Made by a program: the position numbers and the translations under genes
Assembly: GCA_003255025.1 (NCBI GenBank)
Contig: QANY01000119.1
Coordinates: forward strand, 114,424 to 178,423
DNA: 64,000 nt
Reading direction: 5' to 3'
Source of the DNA: Datisca glomerata
Taxonomy: Eukaryota; Streptophyta; Magnoliopsida; Cucurbitales; Datiscaceae
The notes under the pieces: generated by a model
Seen by the model: the letters and a program-made list of their open reading frames with translations, nothing else
What the model was told of the DNA's origin: nothing
Database searches by the model: none
Shown here: positions 1 to 12,377 of the stretch, piece after piece
Layout of the letters: the number at the start of each line of letters is the position of its first letter
Numbering within the stretch: position 1 is the first letter of the stretch

Positions 1-61
1 AACTATAGAGTCTTTTGTGACATTATCACGGCAACGTCGCCTAAATTTTATTTTTTTTACA
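1..61. other. Left edge, unassigned
   Basis: The first 61 bases lie outside the recognisable duplicated segment that begins at about 62. No gene or repeat is seen. Confidence 0.4.
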
Positions 62-2148
62 CTAATTGAAAGAGGGAGAGTGATTGATAGAGTAAATACT
101 AAGCCTGAGACTTCTCACCTACTCAAATGAGATTGAAAACTACCATTCCCTTGAATCGGAAAAGGTTTCGAAGAGCGCAGAAGGTCAGTTCGGAGAGTGG
201 GGAAGGAAGAGCTGGTGGCACGTCAAACGCCTTCATGTAATGCAGCGCACAAGGAAGGGTGGCGAGTGGGAGAATAATTCATCCCCTTTCAAGAAAGGTG
301 TGGATATGGTATAGCCAAAGATTCAGTCAAATCAGAAGCAACTGGGAAAGCAAATGTCGGTGCAAAAATGGCAGTAGTGTAGCTCAAGCCAGAGCTTTTG
401 AGTTTTCCAACTAAGTTCCAGTCCGCAAAGGAGTGTGAGTCTTGAACGGAGGCATCAAAAGACGAACCATAAAGATGCAACTCCAGTTTCAATCGTAGAG
501 TCGACCAAAACAGAAGTTTTAGGCGAGATAAACAATGATAGAAAACACTTAACTTTTCTTTCTCAAACACAAGGAAGTAGGCAAAGAAAATCTTAATTTA
601 ATATTTTGATTTGATTTAAATATTAAATATTAATTGTTATAAATATAAAATATTAATTTGATACATTTTTATGAGAGAGATTGATTTGATTCTAGAGAGA
701 AATATATATTTAGTTTGATGAAGAGAGAGTGAATGATAGAGAGAGATTTAAGAGAGAAATACTCAACTTAGAGAGAGAGTGATTGATGGAGTGAGAGATG
801 TAAATATTCATTTATTATTTTATACTTATTTACCTTTTACATTAATTTTAAGAGAGAGATTGAGAGAATAATTAATAGAGAGTGTATGATATTTAAATGA
901 TAAAAAATTGAAAATATATTATTTTTAAATTATAAACATTCAAAATTCTATATGAAAGGCATTTATGGTATTTAAATTATAAAAATCTTGAAATAAAAAT
1001 AGAATTCACAAAAATATTGTTATAAAATTTTGATAAAAATCAATAAAGTAGTACAACTATATTATTTGTCTAAAAATCAGTAAAATAAATGTTAGTTCTT
1101 GTGTTGTTGTCTTAAACAAAGACAAGCTAGTAGAGCTCAATGTAAAATCAGTCCTGTACTGTTGGATTTGGATCACCTACTAGGTGACCCAAATAGCATG
1201 TTCGGTCGATTGGACCATTGAATTAAGAAGCAACTTGCCACAATGACTTATTAAGAAGATAAGAAAATTAAAATAGTTTTTTTATAAAGCGGAATGAATT
1301 AAGAGAAAAACCATCATCCAGTCAATATGTACGTCTTCACACTTATTTAATTTATAGTGATCAATTTTATTTCGATTACCGTTTCAATTTTTTTAAAAAT
1401 GAAATGTTTCAGAAAAATTTCAGATATATAAAAAATTATTATAAATAATTTAATAAATAAATAGTAATACATACATAAAATTCTCATTAAAAACTTTTTT
1501 ATAGTAAAAACTCATACCTTATTCCAATCATTTTAACTTATTTAGTGTAATTTTTCACATGAAAAAGTAACTAAACAATATACAAATCACCAGATTAATA
1601 AAAAAAATTATTCATTAAATCTAAAAACAATCACTCATTTATTTAAATTTATAAATAAATAATCACCACATTTAATCTAAACAAGTTACCTATTCTAAAA
1701 AAAAAATTATGAAAAAAAATTAAAAAATTGTAGTTGAACAAAATTACTAGTTGTATTCCAAGGTGGTCGAACGTTGGTGGGAAAGTGTAATTCCAAAGCT
1801 TTGGCCAAACGAACTGCAACACTTCTTTTTAAAGTATAGCTTTTCCTAATATTTCTACGAGTTTTATAAATCCTATTGCAGCATAATTACCATTTCACCC
1901 ATTCTGGACGAAAATTGGCATATTCCAGCCGGAATTGACCGAATTTGAGGGCGAAATTTTACCACCCTATGTCCCATTCCGTTTTCATCTCAGAACTGAA
2001 ATATTTTGAACATTCTGGCCGGAACGGAACGGAATTAACTATTATGATTTAACAATAGATATTAATTTAAATTAATATTAACGTTGAAATATATACATAA
2101 CTTATTTGTAAAAATAGTCAACTTTCTAGCTCAAACTTAAAAAATATC
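62..2148. repeat. Segmental duplication copy A, left flank
   Basis: From about 62 the sequence matches 14116 onward in the same orientation, with substitutions and small indels. It contains no convincing gene; the short antisense frame at 289-570 is not conserved in copy B. Copy A has an extra segment (about 1354-2046) that copy B lacks. The flank is interrupted at 2148/2149 by the minus-strand retroelement and resumes at 12146. Confidence 0.85.
1354..2046. other. About 690-bp segment present only in duplication copy A
   Basis: Copy A and copy B run in parallel up to about 1353 and again from about 2047. The intervening sequence has no counterpart between about 15438 and 15455. It is AT-rich and noncoding. 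Its right end holds a short block with repeated CCGGAA words. It could be a small insertion in A or a deletion in B; no clear target duplication is visible. Confidence 0.55.
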
Positions 2149-4158
2149 TATCGCAACGTGTCTGCGACGATTGAAAAAAATCAGTTTTGAAGAAAAGAAA
2201 TTTAGAGTCGCTACCAATCATTTTAGTGTGTGATTGGTCACCCAGTTTTAAAATAAAAATTTTGGTCTATTAAAACTCAAAATTGGTTCGGGAGTCATTT
2301 ATGTGTGAGAAAGTATTAACACCCCACAATACCCATTGTTAATATGGATACCAAATTTAATCAAATGTCATCCAAATTATATTTAAAAACTAGATTAAAG
2401 AAATTCATTTTGGAATGTCCCAGTTGGCACATTTTACGTCATAAAAATGAACAAAAGAATCACTTTTAATGGGTGGTACAAAGACCATTGAAAAATTATT
2501 TTTATTTTTTTATATATTATTTTTAAAATCAAAGCATTGTTGGAGTTGTTCTCGGTCTTTCAAAAATAACTCCCCACCTCAGTAATTCAAGAAATTTGGT
2601 ATCCCAAAAATTTCAAAGTCCATCATAGTGATTTTCTTTAGTGAAAAAAACTACATAATGGAGTTAACCAAATTTAGATTTAATTGTTAAGTTTGTGATC
2701 TATACATATATAAATATCAACCCTAATGATAAGGGAATGAGAGAAGACTAACATTATAACATGACAAGATGAGAGAGCTATATAAATAAAGATGTAAAGA
2801 AAAGATATACTAATAACTATATAAAAAATGAATAAATAAAAAGTTAAAGTCATATGTAAATTGTAGAATGACAAAGTGGAGAAAAATGTGTAAAGTAGAA
2901 AATGAATATGCTAAACATGTAAAAGATGTGAGTGATGAATATTAAAATAAACATAAATTAGAAACAAAAAAGAGAGGAAATTAAGATAAATGAAACAAAA
3001 GGGGGAAGGAGATTAGTGTACGGAGGGTGACGAACAGAGGGTGATATCACATTCCTTTTACTTTTTTTTTTTAGTTTTTTCTCATTTTATATAACATAAC
3101 TATAATTTTTTTCTATTTTAATATAATATAACTACAATATTATAAAAATTAACATTATAAATCTCAAAGTTTAAATATTTTTGGGTTTTAATATACAATT
3201 TTTTTATTTTGGACTATTTAGTTCACTATTTATCATTATTTCCTTTCTTCCTTCATTGTTAATCAAAAAGCAAAAAAATGATCATACATGGTAATTAGTT
3301 CAAACAAGTGTCACTAAAATAGTAACAAGATCTAAAAAAGAAAAGATTTGTGATAACATTAAAAAATGCTCAAAGCTTAAATATTTGCATACTCTTTATA
3401 TAGATGTTTAACTCTTTATTTTATGCATTTAAATGCATGAGAAATTATCATAGGGAATTTTTGCAACAAATGTACGCTTTCAACACATTAAATGGTTGAT
3501 TCACATTGAGTTAGTTTTGCACCCCTCAAAAGCTTTATCATCATCCATATTGATTGAGTTGATGACAAAGATATCACATTATCAAATTTATAGGAAAATC
3601 ATCAATGCATTAAAATAAAACTCAAGATTAAGAGTAAAAAATAAAGAAGGAGGAACAAATCATATAAACTACATGAGTATGTAGGAGAAAGGATAAAGAA
3701 CAATGAACAATATATCTTATTAGTAGAAGTGTAAGAAATTTAGACTACATTAAGAAAAATAATGAGAGAAGATGAATATAAATGTAAACTCTATTTTCCT
3801 CTCTCTAAGAAAATCTCTCTTATTTTTCACACACACTCTCTAAAAAGTTCACCCTCCTTCTCTCAAAAGCCTCTCTTCTTCCTCAGTGAAAAAGTCCCTC
3901 TCAAAGTGAAGACCCCCCTCCCTATTTATAGGTAAAATTAGAGTTTCATTTTTTTCTTTTAGTCCTTATGCTCCCTTTTTTATTTTTTAGTCCTTGAACT
4001 TTTTTTTTATATTTTTAGTCCCTAGTCTATTTATCTATTTTAGATATTGGGCTTTTTCTGTTTTCAAAAAATCGCACATTGTCTCAGACTCGTAAATAGG
4101 CTAATAAACAAAATGTGTATATTTAAATTATTGAACCGGACAAAATATGATATCTACA
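2149..4158 (-). repeat. 3' LTR of the Ogre-like element (left copy)
   Basis: Matches 10083-12145 along its length with visible substitutions and small indels. On the plus strand it begins with TA where the right copy has TG, and ends GATATCTACA. The end next to the internal region abuts the purine tract, which marks it as the 3' LTR of a minus-strand element. Confidence 0.88.
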
Positions 4159-4175
4159 GCTGCCCCCGTTGTTCA
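4159..4175 (-). promoter_or_regulatory. Polypurine tract of the Ogre-like element
   Basis: On the minus strand the sequence reads GAACAACGGGGGCAGC directly before the LTR start TGTAGATATC. A G-rich purine run at this place is the usual plus-strand primer of LTR retrotransposons. Confidence 0.7.
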
Positions 4176-4339
4176 CGTTTCTAAACATAGAAGGTGTACA
4201 AATGTTAGATACGTATTTTGATCGGCATGACAAAACACTATATGGAATAGGAGAATAGAAACCTCGACTGATTCGGGCTCTATGAAACGAAGGAATTATG
4301 AAATGGACCTCGATAGACACAGGCTTCGACCTCGACTCA

Positions 4340-5310
4340 ATTCAGGTTTGATTTTACCACATTTATTGAAATGGACCAAGCGCTGACACCGGGTTACGAC
4401 CACGAAAAAGTCAGGTTTGATTTAACCAAAGATATTTGAAAGGGAAATGGAACTGGAACAGGCTTCAACCTCAACTCAATTCGGGTTCGATTTAACCGGA
4501 TATTTTGAAATGGACAAGGCACTGACATCGAGTTTCGACCACGACAAAGTCAGGTTTGATTTAACCAAAGATATTTGAAAGGGAAACAGACCTAAACAGG
4601 CTTCGACCTCGACTTAATTCAGATTCGATTTAGCCAGATATTTTGAAATGGACAAGGCGTTGACACCGGGCTTCGATCGTGAAAAAGTCAGGTTCGGTTT
4701 AACCAAAGATATTTGAAAGAGAAACGAACCTGGAACAGACTTCAACCTCGACTCAATTCGGGTTCCATTTAACCGGATATTTTGAAATGGACCAAGCGCG
4801 ACAAAGTCGGGTTCGATTTAACCAAAGATATTTAAAAGGGAAACAAACCTGGAACAGGCTTCAACTTCAACTCAATTCGGGTTCGATTTAACCAGATATA
4901 TGAAATGGACTAGGCGCTGACACCGGACTTCGACCACGACAAAGTCGGGTTCGATTTAACCAAAGATATTTGAAAGGGAAACGGACCTGGAACAAGCTTC
5001 GACTTCGACTCAATTCGAGTTTGATTTAATCGGATATTTTTAAATGGACTGGGCGCTAACACCGGGCTTCGACCGTGACAAAGTTGAGTTTGATTTAACC
5101 AAAGATATTTGAAAGGGAAACGAACCTAGAACAGGCTTCGACCTCGACTCAATTTAGGTTCCATTTAACCGGATATTTTGAAATGGACCAGGCGCTGACA
5201 CTGGGTTTTGATCGTGAAAGTCGGGTTCGATTTAACCAAATATGTTTGAAACAGAAACGGACCTGGAACAGTATTCAACCTCGACTCAATTCAGGTTCGA
5301 GTTAACCGGA
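4340..5310. repeat. 138-bp tandem array (about 7 copies) in the element's 3' untranslated region
   Basis: The word AAAGATATTT and its variants recur at 4428, 4567, 4705, 4824, 4962, 5101 and 5238, giving steps of 139, 138, 119, 138, 139 and 137 bases. Each unit is itself two related halves of about 69 bp: both contain a version of GGGTTCGATTTAACC, followed by either AAAGATATTTGAAAG or GGATATTTTGAAATG. The array lies between the gag relic and the 3' LTR, where Tat-lineage elements are known to carry satellite-like repeats. Confidence 0.9.
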
Positions 5311-7459
5311 TTAATAGATGTTGAAGTTATGTAAGTCTCATATAAATACAAAAGTTAGATTAATGCAAACTTTAAATGTGAAATTTCATGCGTGCATTTT
5401 GAAAGAATATCACTAAATAATTCATGCACTTGAATTGTATCAAAACAACTAATGTGATGCATGTCTATGCATTGCAAGATGTTGATTTTGAATGCATGCT
5501 ATGCATGATTATGAACATTTAGAAGAAAATTATTTGAATATTTTTTAAAGTTGACTAACATGTCCTTTGATTTTAAATGGATGCTCTTGATGGTTTGAAA
5601 CCGAAGCAACTAGTATGATGCATGTTTATGAAATTCTCGACTTATATTAGAAGTGGGATGATCATGATAGTTGTAACAATATGCATGATCGTGAGCATTT
5701 AAGAGAATCTTATGATGATTTTTTTAGATGGGTCATTATAGTCACCCTCGTCATTCTTTTGAATAGTCATTTGGACTAGGATCATGGATCGACATGAGAT
5801 ATTGAGCGTATGATAGAGAAAATGGTGTGCCATTTGTACTGGATCATGCCCGAGTATTTAGCTTTTTGTCATTGGTAGAAAAACAAATGATTTCCCCTTT
5901 ATTCATTTGATTCTCTTCGCTTGTATGATCATATTGTTTTGTAGCTACATTCCCCTTCTTGTTCATGACGTCTTTTCAGATAACTTCAAACCCTCTTATA
6001 TATACATGTTGATTGTCCCACCTCTTTTATTTGACCAATGATACCCTTTCAAGTTTTCACCATGCCCCCAAACTCCTTTTGTGCCAAAAGTCATGCTCTT
6101 AAGTAATTTCATGAGTAATTTGCAATGTCATTTACATGCTCTAGATGTTGGAGGAAAGAAATGAATAAAGTAAGAATGATAGAGTGAATATTGTGAATAA
6201 AGGTTTTTTATTGACAAAAAAGCTGATAAACAAGGATTTGAAGAGATTATGAGAAAATAAATTGTGGAATAAGATTTTCCCAGTTTCAAAATGACTCTTT
6301 TGAGAATTAAAGCATTTCACATACTGCTTTTCTCACTCATAGTGATCATCATTTCCTTCTTTTCCTTTTCCTTTTTTCTTCTTTTTCTTCTTTTGAGAGG
6401 TGATGTCTTGCTCATAACATATATATATATATTGAGGTATTAACTTATTTAAAATCATACTCTTATTGTAGATAGATCTTCTTAGTCGGGAGAGGACTTT
6501 CATTTGAGTTGTAATGTAGGCTAGGATTTTTAGGCTGCCAAAAGAAAGGATATCAAAGGCTCAAAACTCATCTAAAAAGGATATGTCTAAACCAATGATC
6601 TATTGAGAATTTTGTCAAGTAAAGACTTCCCTAGTGTGGGTTTTGACATTTTCTCATGAGAAACCAAAATTGGATAGTTGTACATGAACTTTTTGCAACA
6701 AATTATCCCCGTATGGGAAAATGAATTTAAAATTTTTGTTGAACAAATTTCCCCTAAAGTAAGAGGACAATCTAAAAAAATCACAAGCCTTACTTGGCTT
6801 TGACCTTTTTTTGCATTTGTTATATTTTTTGTTGATTTTTTTTGCCTGTCTTTTTCTTTTGCGCCAGTTTGAGAAATTTTTCATCTTTTGAGACATGTAT
6901 TGATAAAAATAATAATTTCCCTAGTGTAGGGAATGATCATTGGTTGGGTGTCATGAAATGAAGATTCTTTTTAGGCTCAATTGGGCTTGCAATGGATAAA
7001 AGTGTTTGAGATCGCAGAAAGAATCCATCTCCATCATTTCTAATCAGAAGTAAATTCAACAAGAACATGACCTCAGATAAGGATAACACCTTTTTGTAAT
7101 GTCTTTATTCACCGGAGAGAAGACAATTTTCACTTTTATTTGTCTCTTCAATGAAAATAAGATTGTCAAAGCTATATTTGATACTGTTTATATGTTTATT
7201 CTCAAAATCATTATTCCTAATATGGGTTGGTTTGTTGGGTGAAAGGAAAGAAATGAGAGAGATGCAAGAGTATGACATCAATGAATGAAGAACTGAAAAT
7301 GCATTTATTAACTTTGAAATGAGCAGAAATGCAAATAGGATAAAAAACTAGAATTGAAAGTAGAAGATGACTAAAAATAGACGAAACACGATAAGAAGAT
7401 ATATGATAAAAGTTTATCAGATATCGGGTAGAGATTTGAGGAATTTGACATTAGCTCGT
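5311..7459. other. Internal noncoding part of the Ogre-like element
   Basis: About 2.1 kb without a recognisable domain on either strand. Reverse transcriptase, integrase and protease motifs were looked for and not seen. Two overlapping minus-strand open frames at 6587-6896 are short, lysine-rich and unrecognised. Confidence 0.6.
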
Positions 7460-9000
7460 CACTCTTGAAAGTCCCTAATAAGCAATGGCAATTCGATGAT
7501 ACCTCAATTATTGAACTTATAGTCAGGACAATAATGATATGTGAAAACATCGATATATTGCAACCATTAAAACATTCACTATATCAAGTTGTTCCATTAT
7601 CACATGAAGACATACGTTCCACGAAATTTGCCATGGCATTCCTATGCCCTGGTGGAGAGTTGGGGCTAGTTATTAGTTGTCATCAACTTTCTTGAAGTTT
7701 AGCGAACCAACTTTGATTAACATATAAACTCTAGCTTCCAACATTGTGTAATTTTTATTTGAATGTCCCGTTGCCCCTGCATGATAATCACATCGAGTAG
7801 TTGGATTGTACCATCTAAGATATGGTGGCTGGAGAGGCTCGTAAAGGACCGACACCAACTGGTTATTCGATATTAATTGTGGTGATAAATCTATATAGGA
7901 CATCAGAATTGGTTGTATTAGATGAACTATTGGTTATTCCTATTTTCCCTCTGAGGCTGGTCGATTCGACCAACATTTTGCTAGTGAGTTGGTGGTCTTA
8001 GATAAGACCTTGGGTTATTTTAAAATGTTGGTTGTTGGGAATGATAATTGCATGACACTTAGGGGGTATTCGCCACACATGATGTCACAGATTTGGGTCA
8101 TTCAATATACTTTAAAAGGCATGATCCAACGTTCACAGCTTGTGATGGGTACCCAAAATTGATCGTCTGTACCCCTTCTTCTTTTCATTTCGATGACAAC
8201 CCATTTTCTGTAGAGGATGCTTATGACATAGCTCATGGAGTTCTACCATTTTTTATCCCACATTCTATTCTTTCACTGATGACTATAATATTAGAAAAGT
8301 CACTTGAAGTATTTCCAATCATTCTATCATGAAGATCTGAAGGTATTGATGAACATTCTAGCTATTTTTTACAAGGCTAAAAAATGCGGATCAACAACTT
8401 ATCATCATGCTTACATGTAGTCATTTTTCTGCAATACACAATAATGTGGCGCCTCAGACATGAACTGTCATCATACCTTTCAAACTCGTGAAGTTTAAAT
8501 TTATGAGGGATGGTTATATCTAGGACCAGACATAATTGGGTGGCATCAATGGTACTGTATGCATATGTTCCTTCAATAGCACACAACCTCTCTTCTATAA
8601 AATCCAACTTATCACTCATCAATGGAAATTTTGATTGTGGTCAGGTGCTGCTGTTGGGGAGCCGTACCCAAATTTTCTTGAATGTATCAATTCTTGGGGA
8701 CTTGGAAACATGTAGTGCTACACGTTTATTGGTATTGATGGAGCATGGACGTGGGCTGTCTGATGATATCAATAGAATGGAGTGAATCCAGGAGGGTAAA
8801 GTAGAGTATCGACGTTGATCTCGTGGTGATGGAGCCCTTTTGCGGATTTTCAAGACATGTTTTTCCTTTGTTGGTGGCGAGAAATTGTAGGACTCTGGCC
8901 ATTTGTTCTTTCAACTCCCAAATTTCTTATTTCATTATCTTTTGTGATTGTTTTTTCTTGTTCATCTATGATTCTAACTTAAGATTATGCCCTTTAAGGA
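7460..9000 (-). pseudogene. Retrotransposon gag relic (Ogre/Tat type)
   Basis: Three minus-strand blocks in gag order can be read. At about 8914-8850 there is an N-terminal helix-like block containing KEQMARVLQFLATNKGKT. At 8622-8377 there is a capsid-like block containing IPHKFKLHEFERY and YCRKMTTCKHDDKLL. At 7903-7673 there is a nucleocapsid-like block containing WYNPTTRCDYHAGATGHS. The last block is the C-x2-H-x4-GH zinc-knuckle variant typical of these gags, but its final Cys is replaced by Tyr (NKNY). Frame changes separate the blocks and two stop codons follow the knuckle, so this is not a working gene. The plus-strand frames at 7465-7695 and 8510-8785 are its shadows. Confidence 0.82.
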
Positions 9001-10060
9001 TAATGGAGGCGCACCCAATAAGTTTTCTTTTTCTCTTTCATTTTTATTCTTTTTTTAACGAAAAAAAGAAAACTACATTAGCATATGCATGGGGAAAAGA
9101 AAGAAACTATAATGCATGAAGGAATTAAAGAAATGTCAATGCATGAAAGAGTAAATAAATCCTATAAAATAATGAAGCAAATGATGAATCTATGATGCAT
9201 TTACTAAAGTTAAACTTATAATGCACAAAAGATATAATGAAAATTCTGATACATGAAATGAAAAATTATATACAAATCATGAGTTTAGAAAAAATGTTGA
9301 TGGATGGTGTTCATGAAAATTCTAAAAGATCGAGGGAAATAAGATTCGTCCCAAAAAATTTATTGTACTTGTATGCCAAAATAATAGCAATAGTAATCAA
9401 CGATGAATGTAACAATGAAGACGATACATTTATGGTGGTGATAATGATGATGATAATGATGAGGATGATAATGAGTATGATGATGACCATGATGATGATG
9501 ACATGATGATGACCATGATGAATGATGATATCTCGATTTAAAAAAATTGAAAATAAATTATGGCAAATATCAAGTGCCACATAAATGTTCAACATGAAAC
9601 AATTGGGAGACCCTAGAATTTGGTTTTGATTGCTCATTATGGGAGGCTTTAAGGTTGTCTAGATATGTGTAATTAGGGTCTAAAACTCTTAAAAGGCTCC
9701 CAGGCTATCCACATTATTATCCAAATAGAGTAACAGAGGCCCCAAACGGTATCCCAAAAGGATTGACCTGAGTGAGAACTTTCATGAGCCTGCACGGGAA
9801 CCTCAATTCTACGAAGGCATTGCACTACTCATTCTCTCTAATCCTAAAAAGAAAACTCGGGTATATGACTAGTGTATGTGTGTGAATTAGAAATTATGTA
9901 AAAAAAATATACATCATAAAAACAAACTACATACAACTATGAGCACGAATAAGAAAAATAATGAATCAAATACACAAACAAAGAGCGGCACAAAAAGGAT
10001 AGCATATGATAGAATTTTAGCTTGATTCTCTATCGATCTAAAAATGGTTAGATCGATTGC
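9001..10060. other. 5' untranslated leader of the Ogre-like element
   Basis: About 1 kb between the gag start and the primer-binding site on the minus strand. It is AT-rich and holds a GAT-type microsatellite; no gene is seen. Confidence 0.6.
9430..9530. repeat. GAT/ATG microsatellite
   Basis: About 100 bases of GATGAT, GATAAT and GACCAT triplets. It produces spurious low-complexity frames on both strands (Met-rich on plus, Ile/His-rich on minus). Confidence 0.85.
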
Positions 10061-10079
10061 GTCCCCAGTGGAGTCGCCA
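10061..10079 (-). promoter_or_regulatory. Primer-binding site of the Ogre-like element
   Basis: The minus strand reads TGGCGACTCCACTGGGGAC starting three bases inside the right LTR. It begins with TGG, complementary to a tRNA CCA end. It looks like the tRNA-Arg type site known from Ogre elements. The tRNA identity was not checked by alignment. Confidence 0.75.
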
Positions 10080-10082
10080 AGC

Positions 10083-12145
10083 TGTCGCAACGTGCCTGCG
10101 ATGCAGAGCGGCGATCGAAAAAATCATGTTTGAAGAAAATAAATTTGAAGTCGCCACCAATCATTTTAGGGTGTGATTGGTCACCCAATTTTAAAATAAA
10201 AGTTTTAGTCTATAAAAACTCAAAGTTGGTTCGGGAGTTATTTGTGTGTGGGAAGGTATTAGCACCTCACAAGACCCATTGTTAAAATAGTTACCAAATT
10301 TAATCAAATGTTATCCAAATTATATTTAAAAATAAGATTAAAGAAATTCATTTTTGAATGTTCTATTTAGTACATTTTGCATCATAAAAATGAACAAAAT
10401 AAACAACCTTTAATAGGTGGTACAAATACCATTGAAAAATTATTTATTTTTTTTTATATATTTTTAAAATCAAAGCATTAGTGGAGTTATTCTTAGTATC
10501 TCAAAAATAATTCCTCACTTCACTAGTTTGAGAAATTTAGTATCCCAAAAATTCCAAAGTCCGTCATAGTGATTTTCTTTAGTGAAAAAAACTAAATAAT
10601 AGAGTTAACCAAATTTAAATTTAATTGTTAAGGTTGTGATCCATACATATATAAATATTAACCCTAATGATAAGGGAATGAGAGAAGAATCACATTATAA
10701 ACATGACAATATGAGAGTGCTACATAGATAAAGATGTAAAGAAAAGATATACTAATAACTATATAAAAAATAAATAGATGAAAAGTTAGAGTCATACGTA
10801 AATTGTAGAATCACAAAGTAGAGAAGAATGTGTAAAGTAGAAAATGAAAATGCCAAAAATGTAAAAGATGTGAGTGGTGAATATTAAAATAAACATATAT
10901 TAGAAAAAAAGAGTGAGGAAATTAAGATAAAATGAAAAAAAACAATACAAAACAAAAAAACGAAACAAAAGGGGGAGAGGGATTAGTGTACAGAGGGTGA
11001 TGAACTGAGGGTGATATCACCATCCTTTTACTTTTTTATTTTTATTTGTAGTTTAATTTCTCATTTTTATATAATATAACTATAAATAATTTTTTTTATT
11101 TTAATATAATATAACTAGAATATTATAAATAAATTAATATTAAAAATGTCAAAGTATAAATAATTTTGGGTTTTAATATATAATTTTATTATTTTTGACT
11201 ACTTAGTTCACTAATTATCATTATTTTCTTTCTTCCTTGATTGTTAATCAAATAGCAAAGACATGATCATATGTAGTAATTAGTTCAAACAAGTGTCACT
11301 AAAGTAGCAACAAGATCTAAAAAAGAAAAGACTTGTGAGAACATTAAAAAATTTTCAAAGCTTAAATATTTACATAATTTTTATATAGATGTTTAACTCT
11401 TTATTATATGCATTTTTATGTATGAGAAATTATCATAGAGAATTTTTGTAATAAATGTACGCTTTCAATCCATTAAATAGTTGATTCACATTGAGTTAAT
11501 TTTACACCCCTCAAAAGCTTTATCATCATCCTCATTGATTGAGTTGATGACAAAAATATCTTATTATCAAATTTGTAGGAAAATCATCAATGCATTAAAA
11601 TAAAACTCAAGATTAAGAGTAAAAACTAAAGAAGAAGGAAAAAAGCATATAAACTACATGGGTATGAAGGAGAAATGATGAATAACAATGAACAATATAT
11701 CTTATCAGTAGATGTGCAAGAAATTTAGACTACATTACGAAAAAGAATGAGAGAAGATAAATAGAAATGTAAACTCTATTTCTCTCTCTTTAAGAAAATC
11801 TCTCGTATTTCTCACACACACTCTCTAAAAAGATCACTCTCCTTCTCTCAAAAGCATCTCTTCTTCCACACTCCAAAAGTCACTCTTCAAGTGAAGACCC
11901 CCCCTCCCTATTTCTAGGCAAAATTAGGATTTCACTTTTTTTCTTTTAGTCCTTATGCTCCCTTTTTTATTTTTAATCCTTGAACTTTTTTCTTGTATTT
12001 TTAGTCCCTAGTCTATTTATCTATTTTAGATATTGGGCTTTTTTTTGTTTTAAAAAAATCACACATTATCTTAGACTAGTAAATAGACTAATAAACAAAA
12101 TGTGTATATTTAAATAATTGGACCGGACAAAATACGATATCTACC
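10083..12145 (-). repeat. 5' LTR of the Ogre-like element (right copy)
   Basis: Direct repeat of 2149-4158. It starts TGTCGCAACG on the plus strand and ends GATATCTACC, where the terminal A is mutated to C. Its inner end abuts the primer-binding site, so it is the 5' LTR on the minus strand. Confidence 0.88.
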
Positions 12146-12377
12146 ATGTCTGAAAAGCTTTTTTATTGCAAAAATGGTCAACATATATTTACATTTGTGT
12201 AATTTTGGTAAATAAATATTTACTTTGGCCATTTCCTGCCACTTTTGTAAAACAAAAAGTTTTATGGCTATTTTTGCAGTTTGAACTGAAAAGTTAGTTT
12301 TTTCAGTCATTTTTTGTAAAAACTATGTTACATCTAAAATAAAAGTGAAATAGTAGTAATAATAGCTTGTTTATAAT
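12146..12377. repeat. Duplication copy A, flank resumed after the insertion
   Basis: Starts with the target duplication ATGTC and then matches 15554-15783 of copy B closely. It ends with ATAAT, the target site of the next LTR element. Confidence 0.85.

Larger units (their letters stand above)
2149..12145 (-). mobile_element. Tat/Ogre-like Ty3-gypsy LTR retrotransposon, gag only, minus strand
   Basis: Two direct repeats of about 2.0 kb (2149-4158 and 10083-12145) enclose 5.9 kb. Orientation is fixed by four signals. A 19-nt primer-binding site (minus strand, 10079 to 10061) lies just inside the right LTR. A purine tract with GGGGG lies just inside the left LTR (4159-4175). Gag motifs read on the minus strand. 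A tandem array lies on the 3' side. Minus-strand LTR ends are TGTAGATATC...TTGCGACA. The target duplication is ATATC at 2144-2148 and ATGTC at 12146-12150, one substitution apart. No protease, reverse transcriptase, RNase H or integrase motif was found, so the element is non-autonomous, resembling plant gag-only (TR-GAG type) elements. The PBS and LTR style match the Ogre/Tat lineage of Ty3/gypsy; that assignment is by recognition only. Confidence 0.88.

Noticed and set aside
4340..5310. CRISPR-like array
   Set aside because: Units are head-to-tail full-length repeats without unique spacers, inside a plant retroelement.
7465..7695. Plus-strand frame of 76 codons
   Set aside because: It is the complement of the gag zinc-knuckle downstream region and shows no recognisable domain.
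9237..9637. Met-rich (plus) and Ile/His-rich (minus) frames
   Set aside because: They are translations of the GAT microsatellite in the leader of the Ogre-like element.
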